A stretch of 64,000 bases of DNA from Parvibaculum sp963975745 (GTDB lineage Bacteria > Pseudomonadota > Alphaproteobacteria > Parvibaculales > Parvibaculaceae). The translations under genes and the position numbers were made by a program. The first letter of the stretch is position 1; every line of letters starts with the position of its first letter. Shown piece after piece: positions 31,588 through 39,998 of this stretch. Location: the NCBI RefSeq assembly GCF_963975745.1, contig NZ_CAXBIB010000006.1, positions 62,001 to 126,000 on the forward strand, written 5' to 3'. The notes below the pieces were generated by a model. It was not told the origin of the DNA. It saw only the letters and a list, made by a program, of their open reading frames with translations, and did no database searches.

Positions 31588-32756
31588 GTGCGGCTCACGA
31601 AGTCGAGCGCATTCCCTTTTTCCTGCACTGGCAGGAAAAGGCCGCGTTCAAGGAGACTTATGCCGGGGCGCATGACACGGTGGTGGTCGAAGGGCAGCAT
31701 CTGAAGCCGAAAGGGTCGACCTCGAAGACGGTTCTCGTCTTCATGCATCCGACCGGGACGATGAACCTGCTGCCGATGCCCAATGCGCTGGCGGCGGCGG
31801 GGATTCCGTGTCTCACCTGCGGCAGCCGCTATCCGCACAATGACAGCGCGCTGATCATGGAGAAGGTGCTGCTCGATCTCGGGCACTACATTCGCTATGC
31901 CAAGGAAAAACTCGGCTACGAGAAGGTGATCCTGGCCGGCTGGTCGGGCGGCGGCTCGCTGTCGATGTTCTATCAGTCGCAAGCGGAGAAACCCTGGATC
32001 ACCGCAACGCCGGCGGGCGACCCGGTCGACGTGGCCGGGGCAAAACTGATCCCGGCCGATGCGGTGCTGCAGCTCGCGGCGCATGTCAGCCGCGCCATCA
32101 CGCTGACCGAATGGCTCGACCCGTCGATCCGCAACGAACAGGACCCGGACGACCGCGACATTGAGCTCGATCTCTACAATCCGCAGAACCCCAACCAGCC
32201 GCCCTATACCGATGCTTTCGTGCAGCGTTTCCGCGCCGCGCAGATCGCGCGTTCGGAGCGGATCGACGGCTGGGTCAAGGACAAGCTCGCGGCGATGAAA
32301 CGCGCCGGACGCGCGCATGAGGAATTCTGCTTCGTGGTGCATGGCACGATGGCCGATCCGCGCTGGATGGACCTGTCGGTCGACCCGAACGACCGCAAGG
32401 GGCCCAACTGGTGTTTCATGGGCGAACCGAGGATCGTCAACATGATGCCGGCGGGGCTGGCGCGCTATTGCTCGCTTCGCGCCTGGCTGTCGCAATGGTC
32501 CTACCGGGAAAGCCGCGCCGACGGGCCGAAATGCGCCGGCGACATTTCGGTGCCGGTGCTCGTGATCGAGAACAGCGCCGACGATGCCTGCACGCCGAGC
32601 CACGCGGCGCGGATCTTTGCCGGCGTCGCACATGACGACAAGGAATTCCACATCGTCAAGGGCGCCACGCATTACTACATCGGACAGCCCGACAAGATGG
32701 CCGAAGCGGTGGCGCTGGTTTCGGCCTGGCTCAAGAAGAAGAAACTGCTGGATTGA
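31584..32756 (+). CDS. Alpha/beta hydrolase fold protein
   Basis: A 390-residue soluble protein. The nucleophile elbow is AGWSGGGSLSMF with a serine. The histidine side is supplied by KGATHYYIGQ near the C terminus, and the acid probably by ENSADDACTPSH. LVFMHPTGTMNLLP is the strand carrying the oxyanion hole. It is longer than average because of a lid-like insertion in the middle. It overlaps the enoyl-CoA hydratase stop by four bases and is followed by a second hydrolase. Substrate unknown; ester or thioester hydrolysis in acyl catabolism is inference. Confidence 0.8.
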   Translation: MSAAHEVERIPFFLHWQEKAAFKETYAGAHDTVVVEGQHLKPKGSTSKTVLVFMHPTGTMNLLPMPNALAAAGIPCLTCGSRYPHNDSALIMEKVLLDLGHYIRYAKEKLGYEKVILAGWSGGGSLSMFYQSQAEKPWITATPAGDPVDVAGAKLIPADAVLQLAAHVSRAITLTEWLDPSIRNEQDPDDRDIELDLYNPQNPNQPPYTDAFVQRFRAAQIARSERIDGWVKDKLAAMKRAGRAHEEFCFVVHGTMADPRWMDLSVDPNDRKGPNWCFMGEPRIVNMMPAGLARYCSLRAWLSQWSYRESRADGPKCAGDISVPVLVIENSADDACTPSHAARIFAGVAHDDKEFHIVKGATHYYIGQPDKMAEAVALVSAWLKKKKLLD

Positions 32757-32761
32757 AGTCG

Positions 32762-33685
32762 ATGAACATTGTTGCGACGGCCGCGCCGGCGCGCCACCAA
32801 CTGGCGCTGGCCGAGGGTGCGATTTCCTATCTCGAATGGAATGACGGGCGGAGCCTGCCGCCGCTGCATTTTGCCCATGCCAACGGCTTCAATGGCGGCA
32901 CCTACAAGCAGCTGCTCGGGCCGCTGGCCGACACTTTCCGCATCCGCGCCTGGGATGCGCGGGGGCACGGGGCGACGACGCTTCCGGCCGACCCGGCGAC
33001 GCATCGCAACTGGTATGTCTATCGCGACGACCTGATTGCCATGGCCGAAGACTTCCACGCGGCGACGGGGCAGAAGATCATCCTGATGGGGCATTCGATG
33101 GGCGGCGCGGCCAGCGTGATGGCGGCGGCCGAACGACCCGATCTGGTGCGCGGGCTGGTGTTGATCGACCCGGTGATGACGCCGCCGATGTTCCGTTACA
33201 TGATGACGCTCTACCGCTGGCTCGGGCGCAAGGGCGGGCCGATGTCGCTGGCCGAAGGAGCCGAACGGCGGCGGGCGGTTTTCGAAAGCCGCGAAACGGC
33301 CGTCGAGCGCTATTTCGGCCGCGGCGCCTTCCGTACCTGGCCGCGCGCATTCCTCAAGGACTATATCGAAAGCGGTACACGCATCCGCGAGGACGGACAG
33401 GCCGAACTGCTCTGCGCGCCGGCCTGGGAAGCGGCCAATTTCCGCGCGCATGGGCACAATATGGGCCGCGCGGTGGCGAAACTCAGCGTGCCCCTGACGC
33501 TGCTCTATGCCGCCGAAGGCTCGACCTGCCGGGCGCCCTTCCCGGCCCTGCTCAAGGCGCGCGACCGCCATGCGCAGATCGCCGAGGTGCCGGACTCGAC
33601 GCATTTCCTGCCGATGGAATTTCCCGAAACCGTGATCGCGGCGGTGCGCGCCTTCAAGGCGCGGCTGGAGGCCGAGGGACGCTAG
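32762..33685 (+). CDS. Alpha/beta hydrolase
   Basis: A 307-residue alpha/beta hydrolase. Oxyanion-hole HANGFNGGTY, then the nucleophile elbow MGHSMGGAASV with serine, and a C-terminal DSTHFLPMEFPE with the histidine. The WDARGHGATTLP loop is typical of epoxide-hydrolase and esterase relatives. It starts at the ATG five bases after the previous stop codon; a TTG at 32753 is in frame but less likely. Third gene of the operon with the enoyl-CoA hydratase. Substrate unknown. Confidence 0.85.
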   Translation: MNIVATAAPARHQLALAEGAISYLEWNDGRSLPPLHFAHANGFNGGTYKQLLGPLADTFRIRAWDARGHGATTLPADPATHRNWYVYRDDLIAMAEDFHAATGQKIILMGHSMGGAASVMAAAERPDLVRGLVLIDPVMTPPMFRYMMTLYRWLGRKGGPMSLAEGAERRRAVFESRETAVERYFGRGAFRTWPRAFLKDYIESGTRIREDGQAELLCAPAWEAANFRAHGHNMGRAVAKLSVPLTLLYAAEGSTCRAPFPALLKARDRHAQIAEVPDSTHFLPMEFPETVIAAVRAFKARLEAEGR

Positions 33686-33686
33686 T

Positions 33687-34088
33687 TCAACCGGCCAGCA
33701 CCTGCCGCGCGGCGCTTGCCAGAAAATTCGAGCGCGTCATGCCGCGGTCTTTCGCAGCTTCGTCAATCGCTTCGAGCAATCCCGGATCGAGCGAGATGTT
33801 GACGCGCTTCGAGACACCGCGATCCTCGATCAGCGGTACCAGCGTCAGGAAGGCGCCTTCGCGATCTTCCGCCAGTTCCGGATCGGCGACGATCGCGTCC
33901 AGTTCGCGCGGTGTGGGGATCGGTTCTTCATCCTCGCGCATGCCCGTGACATGGAAGGCGAGTGCGTTGGCGGCATCGACCAGCGCTTCGGTCAGCGTGT
34001 CGCCCGCGGCGATGCAGCCCGGGAAATCCGGAAAGCTGACGCCATAGCCCGTGTCTTCGTCCTTGTGAACCATTGCGACGTAACGCAT
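33687..34088 (-). CDS. hicB: HicB family antitoxin
   Basis: A 133-residue antitoxin. The N-terminal HicB domain (YVAMVHKDEDTGYGVSFPDF, PGCIAAGDTLTEAL) is a degenerate RNase-H-like fold that covers the toxin. The C-terminal VNISLDPGLLEAIDEAAKDR segment is a ribbon-helix-helix DNA-binding domain. It lies 11 bases downstream of hicA on the same transcript and likely represses it through the palindromic sites at 34303-34366. Its end is one base from the convergent hydrolase gene. Confidence 0.92.
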   Translation of the reverse strand: MRYVAMVHKDEDTGYGVSFPDFPGCIAAGDTLTEALVDAANALAFHVTGMREDEEPIPTPRELDAIVADPELAEDREGAFLTLVPLIEDRGVSKRVNISLDPGLLEAIDEAAKDRGMTRSNFLASAARQVLAG

Positions 34089-34099
34089 CGCTCTTCTCC

Positions 34100-34288
34100 C
34101 TAGAGCCAGCCGGCTTGCTTGTAGATCGAGCGGACGGTGCTCGCCGGTATGTCCTTGTTCGGATGGGGGACCGTCACGCGGCCCTTTTTCACGGGGTGCT
34201 TGAACTGATGATGGTCGCCGCGCGTCGCCACCAGTTCCCAGCCGTCATCCTTGAGCATCCGGATCAGCCTGCGGCTGTTGCGTTCCAT
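34100..34288 (-). CDS. hicA: HicA family mRNA interferase toxin
   Basis: A 62-residue double-stranded-RNA-binding-like toxin. The motif RGDHHQFKHP (23-32) has the catalytic histidine of the GSHxxF signature, here GDHHQF. PHPNKDIPASTVRSIYKQAG is the typical C-terminal helix. It precedes hicB, the usual HicAB order, with AGGAAA just before the ATG. It would cleave mRNA when HicB is degraded. Confidence 0.92.
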   Translation of the reverse strand: MERNSRRLIRMLKDDGWELVATRGDHHQFKHPVKKGRVTVPHPNKDIPASTVRSIYKQAGWL

Positions 34289-34302
34289 TTTCCTGTCCAG
34301 AA

Positions 34303-34366
34303 TTGTGTTTATATATACACAACTTCAATCGCCCTTCAAGGTATTTTTGCGTCTATATATACACAA
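34303..34366 (-). promoter_or_regulatory. hicAB promoter and putative HicB operators
   Basis: A 20-bp palindrome with arms TTGTGT/ACACAA around TTATATAT (34303-34322), and a second half-matching site that repeats ATATATACACAA (34355-34366), spaced 44 bases apart. On the minus strand TTGAAG (34339-34334), 16 bases and TATATA (34317-34312) form a promoter whose -10 lies inside the palindrome, as expected for autorepression. Confidence 0.7.
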
Positions 34367-34368
34367 GA

Positions 34369-35544
34369 CTATTTAACCAAGCGGTCCGGCCCATAGGTCT
34401 TGATGAGCCCCGCGCCGATGCGCTCGTTCATCATTTCGGTGCTGCCGTCGGTATAGGCGGCGAGTTTGGCGCAGGTGAGATGGCGGCCGAGGCCGTGTTC
34501 CTCGCGCAGGCCCGCCGCGCCCATCGCCTGGATGCAATCGGCGATGCGGGCGAGCGTCACGCGGCCGGCGAACTTCTTGGCATGGGCGGCCGCCATCACG
34601 GCATCTTCGCCCCGGTCGATCAGGCGGCCGGCGGCCAGCGTCAGCCCGCGCAGCGCTTCGAGATCGTTGGCGACATCGCCCAGCGACCAGCTGAGACCCT
34701 GATGGTCGAGGAGCCGCTTGCCAAAGGTTTCGCGCGCCACGCCATAAGCAACCGCCGTTTCGAGGCTCGATGCCAGCATGCCGGCGCACATGGCCGCCAC
34801 ATAGACGCGGGCGCCGTTGACGCCCTTCATCGCCAGCTTGAAGGCCTCGCCGGGCGGGGCCAGCATGTCGTCATCCGGCGCGATGTAACCTTCGAGCGCG
34901 AAGCCGCCGGCACCGATCGCGTGACCGCCCGAAAGCGCGTAAGCGTCGGCGCGGCGGAAACCGGGACGGCGCGCATCGACCAGAAAGCAGGCGATGCCGC
35001 GCCAGCCAGCGGCCGGGTCGGTCTGCACATAGGTGATGAAGAGATCGGCGATCGCCGCATTGGTGATCCAGCCCTTCTCGCCATTGAGTGTCCAGCCATC
35101 GCCGGTTCTGACGGCGCTTGTCCGGATCGAGGAGAAGTCACTGCCGGCGCCCGGTTCGCTCAGGGCCGTGGCGCCGAAGATTTCCGCCTTGATCAGGGCC
35201 GGGACGTGGACCTCGCGATGCCGCGCCGCGGGCGAGTGGGCCAGGCGCGCGGCGACGTTGTGCGTGTTGACCAGCGAAAAGGCGAAGGCCATGTCGGCGC
35301 GCGACATTTCCTCGCACAGCGCCAGCTTGAGCATGTAGCGGTGGCCGAGGCCGCCGGCTTCCTTCGGCACTTCGAGGGCGGCAAGGCCGAGGGCGGCCGC
35401 TTCGCGCAGCGCCTCGACCGGCTGGCGGCGGGTGCGCTCCCAGGCGGCGGCATCGGGCGCCACGACATCGCGGGCGAAGCCGGCCGCCCGGTCGATGAGC
35501 GCCGCCTCGTCCGCCGTCAGTTCGCCGCGCAGAAAACCCGTCAT
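34369..35544 (-). CDS. Acyl-CoA dehydrogenase
   Basis: A 391-residue acyl-CoA dehydrogenase. It has ALSEPGAGSDFSSIR, NGEKGWITNAAIADLF, the FAD/subunit-contact YGVARETFGKRLLDHQ, and a C-terminal AYTDGSTEMMNERIG where the catalytic base normally lies. It differs clearly from the 14-17 kb pair. It ends just before the upstream hicAB operator half-site. The three hot-dog thioesterase genes lie upstream on the same strand (16 bases away), so it is the last gene of that operon. Confidence 0.9.
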   Translation of the reverse strand: MTGFLRGELTADEAALIDRAAGFARDVVAPDAAAWERTRRQPVEALREAAALGLAALEVPKEAGGLGHRYMLKLALCEEMSRADMAFAFSLVNTHNVAARLAHSPAARHREVHVPALIKAEIFGATALSEPGAGSDFSSIRTSAVRTGDGWTLNGEKGWITNAAIADLFITYVQTDPAAGWRGIACFLVDARRPGFRRADAYALSGGHAIGAGGFALEGYIAPDDDMLAPPGEAFKLAMKGVNGARVYVAAMCAGMLASSLETAVAYGVARETFGKRLLDHQGLSWSLGDVANDLEALRGLTLAAGRLIDRGEDAVMAAAHAKKFAGRVTLARIADCIQAMGAAGLREEHGLGRHLTCAKLAAYTDGSTEMMNERIGAGLIKTYGPDRLVK

Positions 35545-35560
35545 GGCCGCCCCCCTTCGA

Positions 35561-36481
35561 TCAGACGCCGAGACCTTCGATCACCAGCGATTCCAGATTG
35601 GTGCGCATTTCGTCGGGGATCGCAATCGCCTTGCGCGTGGTCAGGTCGAGGGCAATCGCGACCGCTTCGGCGGTGGCGATGGCTGCGCCGGTTTCGAGAT
35701 CGAAGAGCCAGTGGCACCAGGTGTAGATTTTCGGACCGACATTCTTGAGGCCGCTTCTGAGCGTCAGCACGTCGCCGGCGCGCGGGTGGCGGCGATAGAC
35801 GAAGCGGTATTCGAGCGCCGCGCCGCCGACTGTCGGCGTTCTCGAACGGTCGGCGCCGCTCGTTTGCGCCAGCAGATTGGGAATGCCGTCCGAGACGATG
35901 CCCATGAAATGGCGGATCGTCAGAAAGCCCTGGCCGTCGCATTGCGCGGCGTCGATCTCGCCCTGCCAGGTGCGGACCATGCCCATCCCGTCGGCATCGG
36001 CCAGCTTCGGCGCCGGGCGCGGGTCGTAGATGTCGAGGCCGCGGGGACTGCCATGCAGCGGCAGTTCGACGACAAGCGCCCTGGCCGCCGCCTTCGCCTT
36101 TGCCGGCAGCGGTTTCATCTCGCGGCTTTCCTCGTCGAGCAGCTCGACTTCGGCGATGAAGGTCGCCGCGACCTCGCCCGAGACCGTGTTGACCATCTCC
36201 TCATAGACGCGCAGGCCGAAATCGCGCACCTCGAGAATGCCGGCACGAATGAAGAAGGGCGCGCCGGGGCGCTGTTCGCGCAGGAAGCGGACATGATGAT
36301 CGCGGACGAAGAGCCGCACGCCTTCGGCACGCGCATGGCGCGGCCCGAGGCCGAGCCTGAGCGCCAGCGCGGCCAGGCCCTGGCCGGCCTTGTCGACATA
36401 GAACTGCACATTCATGTGGCCCATCTGGTCGCTTTCCCAGGTCTGGACGCTGGAGCGGGCCACTTCGATCATTTCGGTCAT
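35561..36481 (-). CDS. Double hot-dog acyl-CoA thioesterase, variant
   Basis: A 306-residue tandem hot-dog protein of the 4-hydroxybenzoyl-CoA thioesterase type. The first domain has the intact DxxGHxN motif (SDQMGHMN, D18-N24). The second retains the aspartate (D182, CDGQGF) but its His-x-Asn is replaced by Phe-x-Thr (GFLT). It may therefore use one functional site per chain. Closest relatives are the two adjacent genes, from which it is the most divergent. It probably acts on acyl-CoA. Confidence 0.82.
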   Translation of the reverse strand: MTEMIEVARSSVQTWESDQMGHMNVQFYVDKAGQGLAALALRLGLGPRHARAEGVRLFVRDHHVRFLREQRPGAPFFIRAGILEVRDFGLRVYEEMVNTVSGEVAATFIAEVELLDEESREMKPLPAKAKAAARALVVELPLHGSPRGLDIYDPRPAPKLADADGMGMVRTWQGEIDAAQCDGQGFLTIRHFMGIVSDGIPNLLAQTSGADRSRTPTVGGAALEYRFVYRRHPRAGDVLTLRSGLKNVGPKIYTWCHWLFDLETGAAIATAEAVAIALDLTTRKAIAIPDEMRTNLESLVIEGLGV

Positions 36482-36523
36482 CTTCTTGTTGTCCGTTGAC
36501 TGATTGCGATTGCGGAAAGGAGG

Positions 36524-37417
36524 TCAGGCGCGCGCCAGAAGAGAATCCGGCAGCGCAACGGCCTTGCGGCTCGCCTTGTCGAAGAGGAGACCTGCGCCCT
36601 CGGCGGCACAGGCCGGCTCGCCGGTGTCGCCCGAGAAGAGCCAGTGACGGTAGCGGATCGTCTTGCCTTCGGCGCCGAGGATGCCGGTGCGCACGACAAT
36701 GGTTTCGCCGGCGCGCAATTCGCGGAAATAGGCCAGACGCATCTCGACGGTCGCGGTGGCCAGGCCGCGGGCGGCCTGTTCGTGGCGGCCGAGGCCGGCA
36801 TGGGCCCACATATGGCCCTGCGCGTCGGAAAAGCGCGCCATGTAGAAACGCGCATTCATGTGGTTGTTGGTGTCGCATTCCCAGGTGTTGACGACCGAGC
36901 GGTTGGTTTCGACCATGCCATCGGCATCGGCGCGGGCTAGCGAGACGTCGCGCGACAGCGCCTCGGGCGGCAGCGCGCGCGGCAGGGCTTCGGGCGGCAG
37001 CACGGCCTTCATCGCTTCGGCGCGGCGCCGCGTTTCGTCAGGCCAGGCGGTGAGGCGGCGCGTCGCCAGATCGAGGCAGCCGGTGTCGACGACATAGGTC
37101 GCGGCCAGACGATCGTCGAGGACTTCGCGCATTTCCTGATAGATGCGCATCGTCCTGTCGCGCAACTCGACCACGCCGGAGCGGATCGTCACCAGATCGC
37201 TGGTGCGCAGCTCGCGGTGAAAACGGATGTGATGCTCGAGCGCGACATAGCCGAGACCCGACTGCGCCTGATCGAGGGCGGCCAGTCCCAGCGCGACGCG
37301 CAGATTGTAGGAACTGTCGGAACTCTTCGAGATGTAGTGCTGGATGTTCATGTGGCCCATCTCGTCGCATTCCTGCATCGAGACATAGCCGCGATAGGTG
37401 TCGATCATGCCGGTCAT
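36524..37417 (-). CDS. Double hot-dog acyl-CoA thioesterase
   Basis: A 297-residue tandem hot-dog thioesterase. The active-site motif occurs twice: CDEMGHMN (D18, H22, N24) and CDTNNHMN (D182, H186, N188). Both halves share the FYMARFSD/HYISKSSD type of following helix. It overlaps the upstream paralogue by four bases (ATGA), so the two are translationally coupled. Pair or trio formation is plausible. Confidence 0.85.
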   Translation of the reverse strand: MTGMIDTYRGYVSMQECDEMGHMNIQHYISKSSDSSYNLRVALGLAALDQAQSGLGYVALEHHIRFHRELRTSDLVTIRSGVVELRDRTMRIYQEMREVLDDRLAATYVVDTGCLDLATRRLTAWPDETRRRAEAMKAVLPPEALPRALPPEALSRDVSLARADADGMVETNRSVVNTWECDTNNHMNARFYMARFSDAQGHMWAHAGLGRHEQAARGLATATVEMRLAYFRELRAGETIVVRTGILGAEGKTIRYRHWLFSGDTGEPACAAEGAGLLFDKASRKAVALPDSLLARA

Positions 37418-38334
37418 GCGGCGACCTCGCGGACCTGCGGCGCGAGGCGGGCGCGCTCCTCGTCGGTGAAGGCAACGGTGCGGCGCGCATCGAGATCGAG
37501 CATCACGGCAATCGCCTCGCCGGTGGCGACGAGGCGACCGGTTTCGGCATCGAACATGAAATGAGCGAAGGTCAGCGTCCTGCCTTCGAGGCGGGTCAGC
37601 GTGCTGCGGACGATCAGCATCGCGCCGGAACGGACCTCGCGCAGATAGTTGAGGCGCATTTCGAGTACCACCGTGCCGCGGCGCTTCTCCTGCATCTGGC
37701 GCTTGTCCATGCCGAGCGCCTGCCAGAGATGGCCGGCGCCATCCGAAAAGCGCGCCATGTAGAAGCGTGAATTCATGTGGCCGAAATCATCACATTCCCA
37801 GGGCATGACGGCGCCGCGATAGATCTCGATGAAGCCGCGCGCCTCGGCATCGGCCAGGGCGATGTCGGCGAGGCGGGTTTCGCGCGCGACGCTGCGCGGC
37901 TCGGCATGCGGCGGCAGCGGCCCGAGAAAGGGGGCCGCCTTGCCATGCGCCTCGGCAGGCCAGGGGATCAGTTTTCGCTGCTCGAGATCGAAATGACCGC
38001 TGACGGCGACGATGGTGGCCGCGGTCTCGCCCGAGGCCGAATTGATCAGTTCGTGGAAGCTGACCAGCGTGCGTTCGCGGATCTCGACCGGGCGCGAGCG
38101 CATATGCATCAGGTCGCCGGCGCGCAATTCGCGGTGGAAACGGACATGTTCCTCGAGCGCCACCATGGCCCTGCCCTCGCCGCGCACCTGCGACGGCGCA
38201 AGGCCCAGCGCGTGGCGCAGGTAGAAGGCCGCATCGGAGGCGCGGGCGACATAGAACTGGACGTTCATGTGGCCGACCTCGTCGCATTCCCATGTGTTCA
38301 CGGTGCCGCGGAAACTGTCGAGAAAGAGGGACAT
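37414..38334 (-). CDS. Double hot-dog acyl-CoA thioesterase
   Basis: A 306-residue tandem hot-dog thioesterase, first of three paralogues in this operon. The motif is intact in both domains: CDEVGHMN (D18, H22, N24) and CDDFGHMN (D182, H186, N188). The segment WECDxxGHMNxxFYxAR is nearly the same in both halves, indicating internal duplication. It lies downstream of the TetR gene, 58 bases away on the same strand. Confidence 0.85.
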   Translation of the reverse strand: MSLFLDSFRGTVNTWECDEVGHMNVQFYVARASDAAFYLRHALGLAPSQVRGEGRAMVALEEHVRFHRELRAGDLMHMRSRPVEIRERTLVSFHELINSASGETAATIVAVSGHFDLEQRKLIPWPAEAHGKAAPFLGPLPPHAEPRSVARETRLADIALADAEARGFIEIYRGAVMPWECDDFGHMNSRFYMARFSDGAGHLWQALGMDKRQMQEKRRGTVVLEMRLNYLREVRSGAMLIVRSTLTRLEGRTLTFAHFMFDAETGRLVATGEAIAVMLDLDARRTVAFTDEERARLAPQVREVAA

Positions 38335-38392
38335 TCTGCTCTGGAAATCTGCAATGGCGGGTGCCGCAGCATAGGGGCGGGGGTGGCGCTTG

Positions 38393-38998
38393 TCATGCGC
38401 CGGGGAGCGATGAAAGCCGATGCGCCAGAAGACTTTCCCTATCGAAGCCGAGGGCCGAGAGGCGGCCCGTACCTTCGAGCACGCGCAGACCGATCAGAAA
38501 GGCGGCAAGGCAGAGAATCTCGCGATGGGCCGCCGCGCCGGCAAGGCCGGTGGCCGCGCGCAAGGGTCCGCCCAGGGTTTCGAGCACCGCGATGACCCGG
38601 CCGGTGACGGCACGGTCGAGATCGGCCGGGAGATCACCTGCCGACATCAGGCGGCCGGCGAGGCGGACATGGGGGGCGTTGCCGGCCGTCGCCGCCAGCG
38701 CCTCGCGGGCGGCGGCGGCCAATGCGTCCTGCGGCGATTTCGCCCTCTCGGCCGCTTCGCGCATACGGCGCGCCAGATGGCCGAGTTCTTCCGCCGTCAG
38801 GGCGATGGCCAACTGGTCGATGCCATCGAAATAGGAATAGACGGCGCCCGGCGCATAGCCCGCCTCGGCGGCAACCGCGCGAATGGTCAGCGCTTCGGGC
38901 CCGCCTGCGTCGCAAACACGGCGGGCGGCGGCGAGGATTGCCTTGCGCTTGTGATCGCGCAGGGCCGCGCGGCGTTTCTCGGCGGCGGGCGCGGCCAT
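38393..38998 (-). CDS. TetR/AcrR family transcriptional regulator
   Basis: A 201-residue regulator. The N-terminal helix-turn-helix is clear: KRKAILAAARRVCDAGG, LTIRAVAAEAGYAPGAVYSY and FDGIDQLAIALTA. The C-terminal ligand domain is alanine-rich. Its start overlaps the stop of the enoyl-CoA hydratase gene (TGATG), so it is co-transcribed with it and probably controls that promoter through the palindrome at 39924-39936. The ligand is likely an acyl-CoA or a related hydrophobic compound (inference). Confidence 0.88.
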   Translation of the reverse strand: MAAPAAEKRRAALRDHKRKAILAAARRVCDAGGPEALTIRAVAAEAGYAPGAVYSYFDGIDQLAIALTAEELGHLARRMREAAERAKSPQDALAAAAREALAATAGNAPHVRLAGRLMSAGDLPADLDRAVTGRVIAVLETLGGPLRAATGLAGAAAHREILCLAAFLIGLRVLEGTGRLSALGFDRESLLAHRLSSLPGA

Positions 38999-39876
38999 CA
39001 GAATTTATAGGTCGCGCGGGAAACGCCGTCGGCAATCGGATCGCCGCCGTCGCGTTCCTTCACCGCCTGCTGGAAGCCAACCTGTTCGGCACGCTCCTTG
39101 AACCAGACGCCTTCGGGCGAGTGCCGCGTGATGCCGTCGAACAGCGTCGCGAACATCTGCGTCGTCTGGAGGCCCATGTTTTCATAGGCCTGATTGACCA
39201 GCAGCTTCTGCATCATCAGCTGGTTGCGCGGCACGCCGGCCATGCGGTTCGCCAGTTCATCGACCCTGGCATCGAGATCCGTCTCCGGCACCGCTTCGAG
39301 GACGAGCCCCATTTCGGCGGCCTCGGTTCCCGTCACCAGATCGCCGGTGAAGAGCATGCGCTTGGCGCGTTCGGGGCCGAGTCGATAGACCCACATGGCG
39401 GTGGTCGGGCAACCCCAGACACGGGCCGGCGGGTAACCGATCTTCGCGTCTTCCGCCATCACCACCATGTCGCAGCAAAGCGCGATGTCGGAGCCGCCCG
39501 CTACCGCGAAGCCGCGCACCTTGGCAATCGTCGGCTTGTGGCAGCGCCAGAGCGACATGAAATCGCGCGTGTTGGCATGCATCATGTTGAAGTCGACCAT
39601 CGGGTCCCATGGCCGGGGATCGCCCGCCGCCGTGCCGGCGCCCTGATTGCGCGTCGGCGCCTCGGCGAAGTCCTTGAGGTCGTAGCCGGCACAGAAGGCG
39701 CGGCCGGCGCCGGTCAGCACGATCGCATGAACATCGTCATCATCGTTCGCCTGCTCGACGGCGCGGGCCAGTTCGCGCGGCATGCCCGAGGCGATGGCAT
39801 TGAGGCGGTCGGGACGATTGAGCGTGATGGTGGCGATGCGGCCCTTGCGGGCGTAGAGGATGTGCTCGAAAGGCAT
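38998..39876 (-). CDS. Enoyl-CoA hydratase/crotonase family protein
   Basis: A 292-residue crotonase-fold protein. Oxyanion glycines are in FCAGYDLKDF and GFAVAGGSDIALCCDM. The usual catalytic glutamate pair is not evident: the second region reads KIGYPPARVWGCPTTAM, with no Glu at the PE position. Simple hydration is doubtful, and an isomerase, lyase or thioesterase-like activity is possible. It is followed directly by the overlapping TetR gene and has a well-formed promoter/operator upstream. Confidence 0.82.
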   Translation of the reverse strand: MPFEHILYARKGRIATITLNRPDRLNAIASGMPRELARAVEQANDDDDVHAIVLTGAGRAFCAGYDLKDFAEAPTRNQGAGTAAGDPRPWDPMVDFNMMHANTRDFMSLWRCHKPTIAKVRGFAVAGGSDIALCCDMVVMAEDAKIGYPPARVWGCPTTAMWVYRLGPERAKRMLFTGDLVTGTEAAEMGLVLEAVPETDLDARVDELANRMAGVPRNQLMMQKLLVNQAYENMGLQTTQMFATLFDGITRHSPEGVWFKERAEQVGFQQAVKERDGGDPIADGVSRATYKF

Positions 39877-39904
39877 AGGATTCCCTCCGGTTTCCGACGT
39901 TTAT

Positions 39905-39937
39905 TGAACATATATCGTATTAATGAACAATGTTCAA
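39905..39937 (-). promoter_or_regulatory. Promoter with putative TetR operator
   Basis: Minus strand TTGAAC (39937-39932), 17 bases, TATATG (39914-39909). The perfect palindrome TGAACAATGTTCA (39924-39936) covers the -35 and spacer. A further TGAACA lies at 39905-39910 beside the -10. This arrangement suits repression by the TetR protein encoded downstream. Confidence 0.65.
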
Positions 39938-39998
39938 TTTCTAGAAGCGAGACACCTGCCCCGAAAGGCAGATTCTCATCTCTCCGATCGAAATGCCG

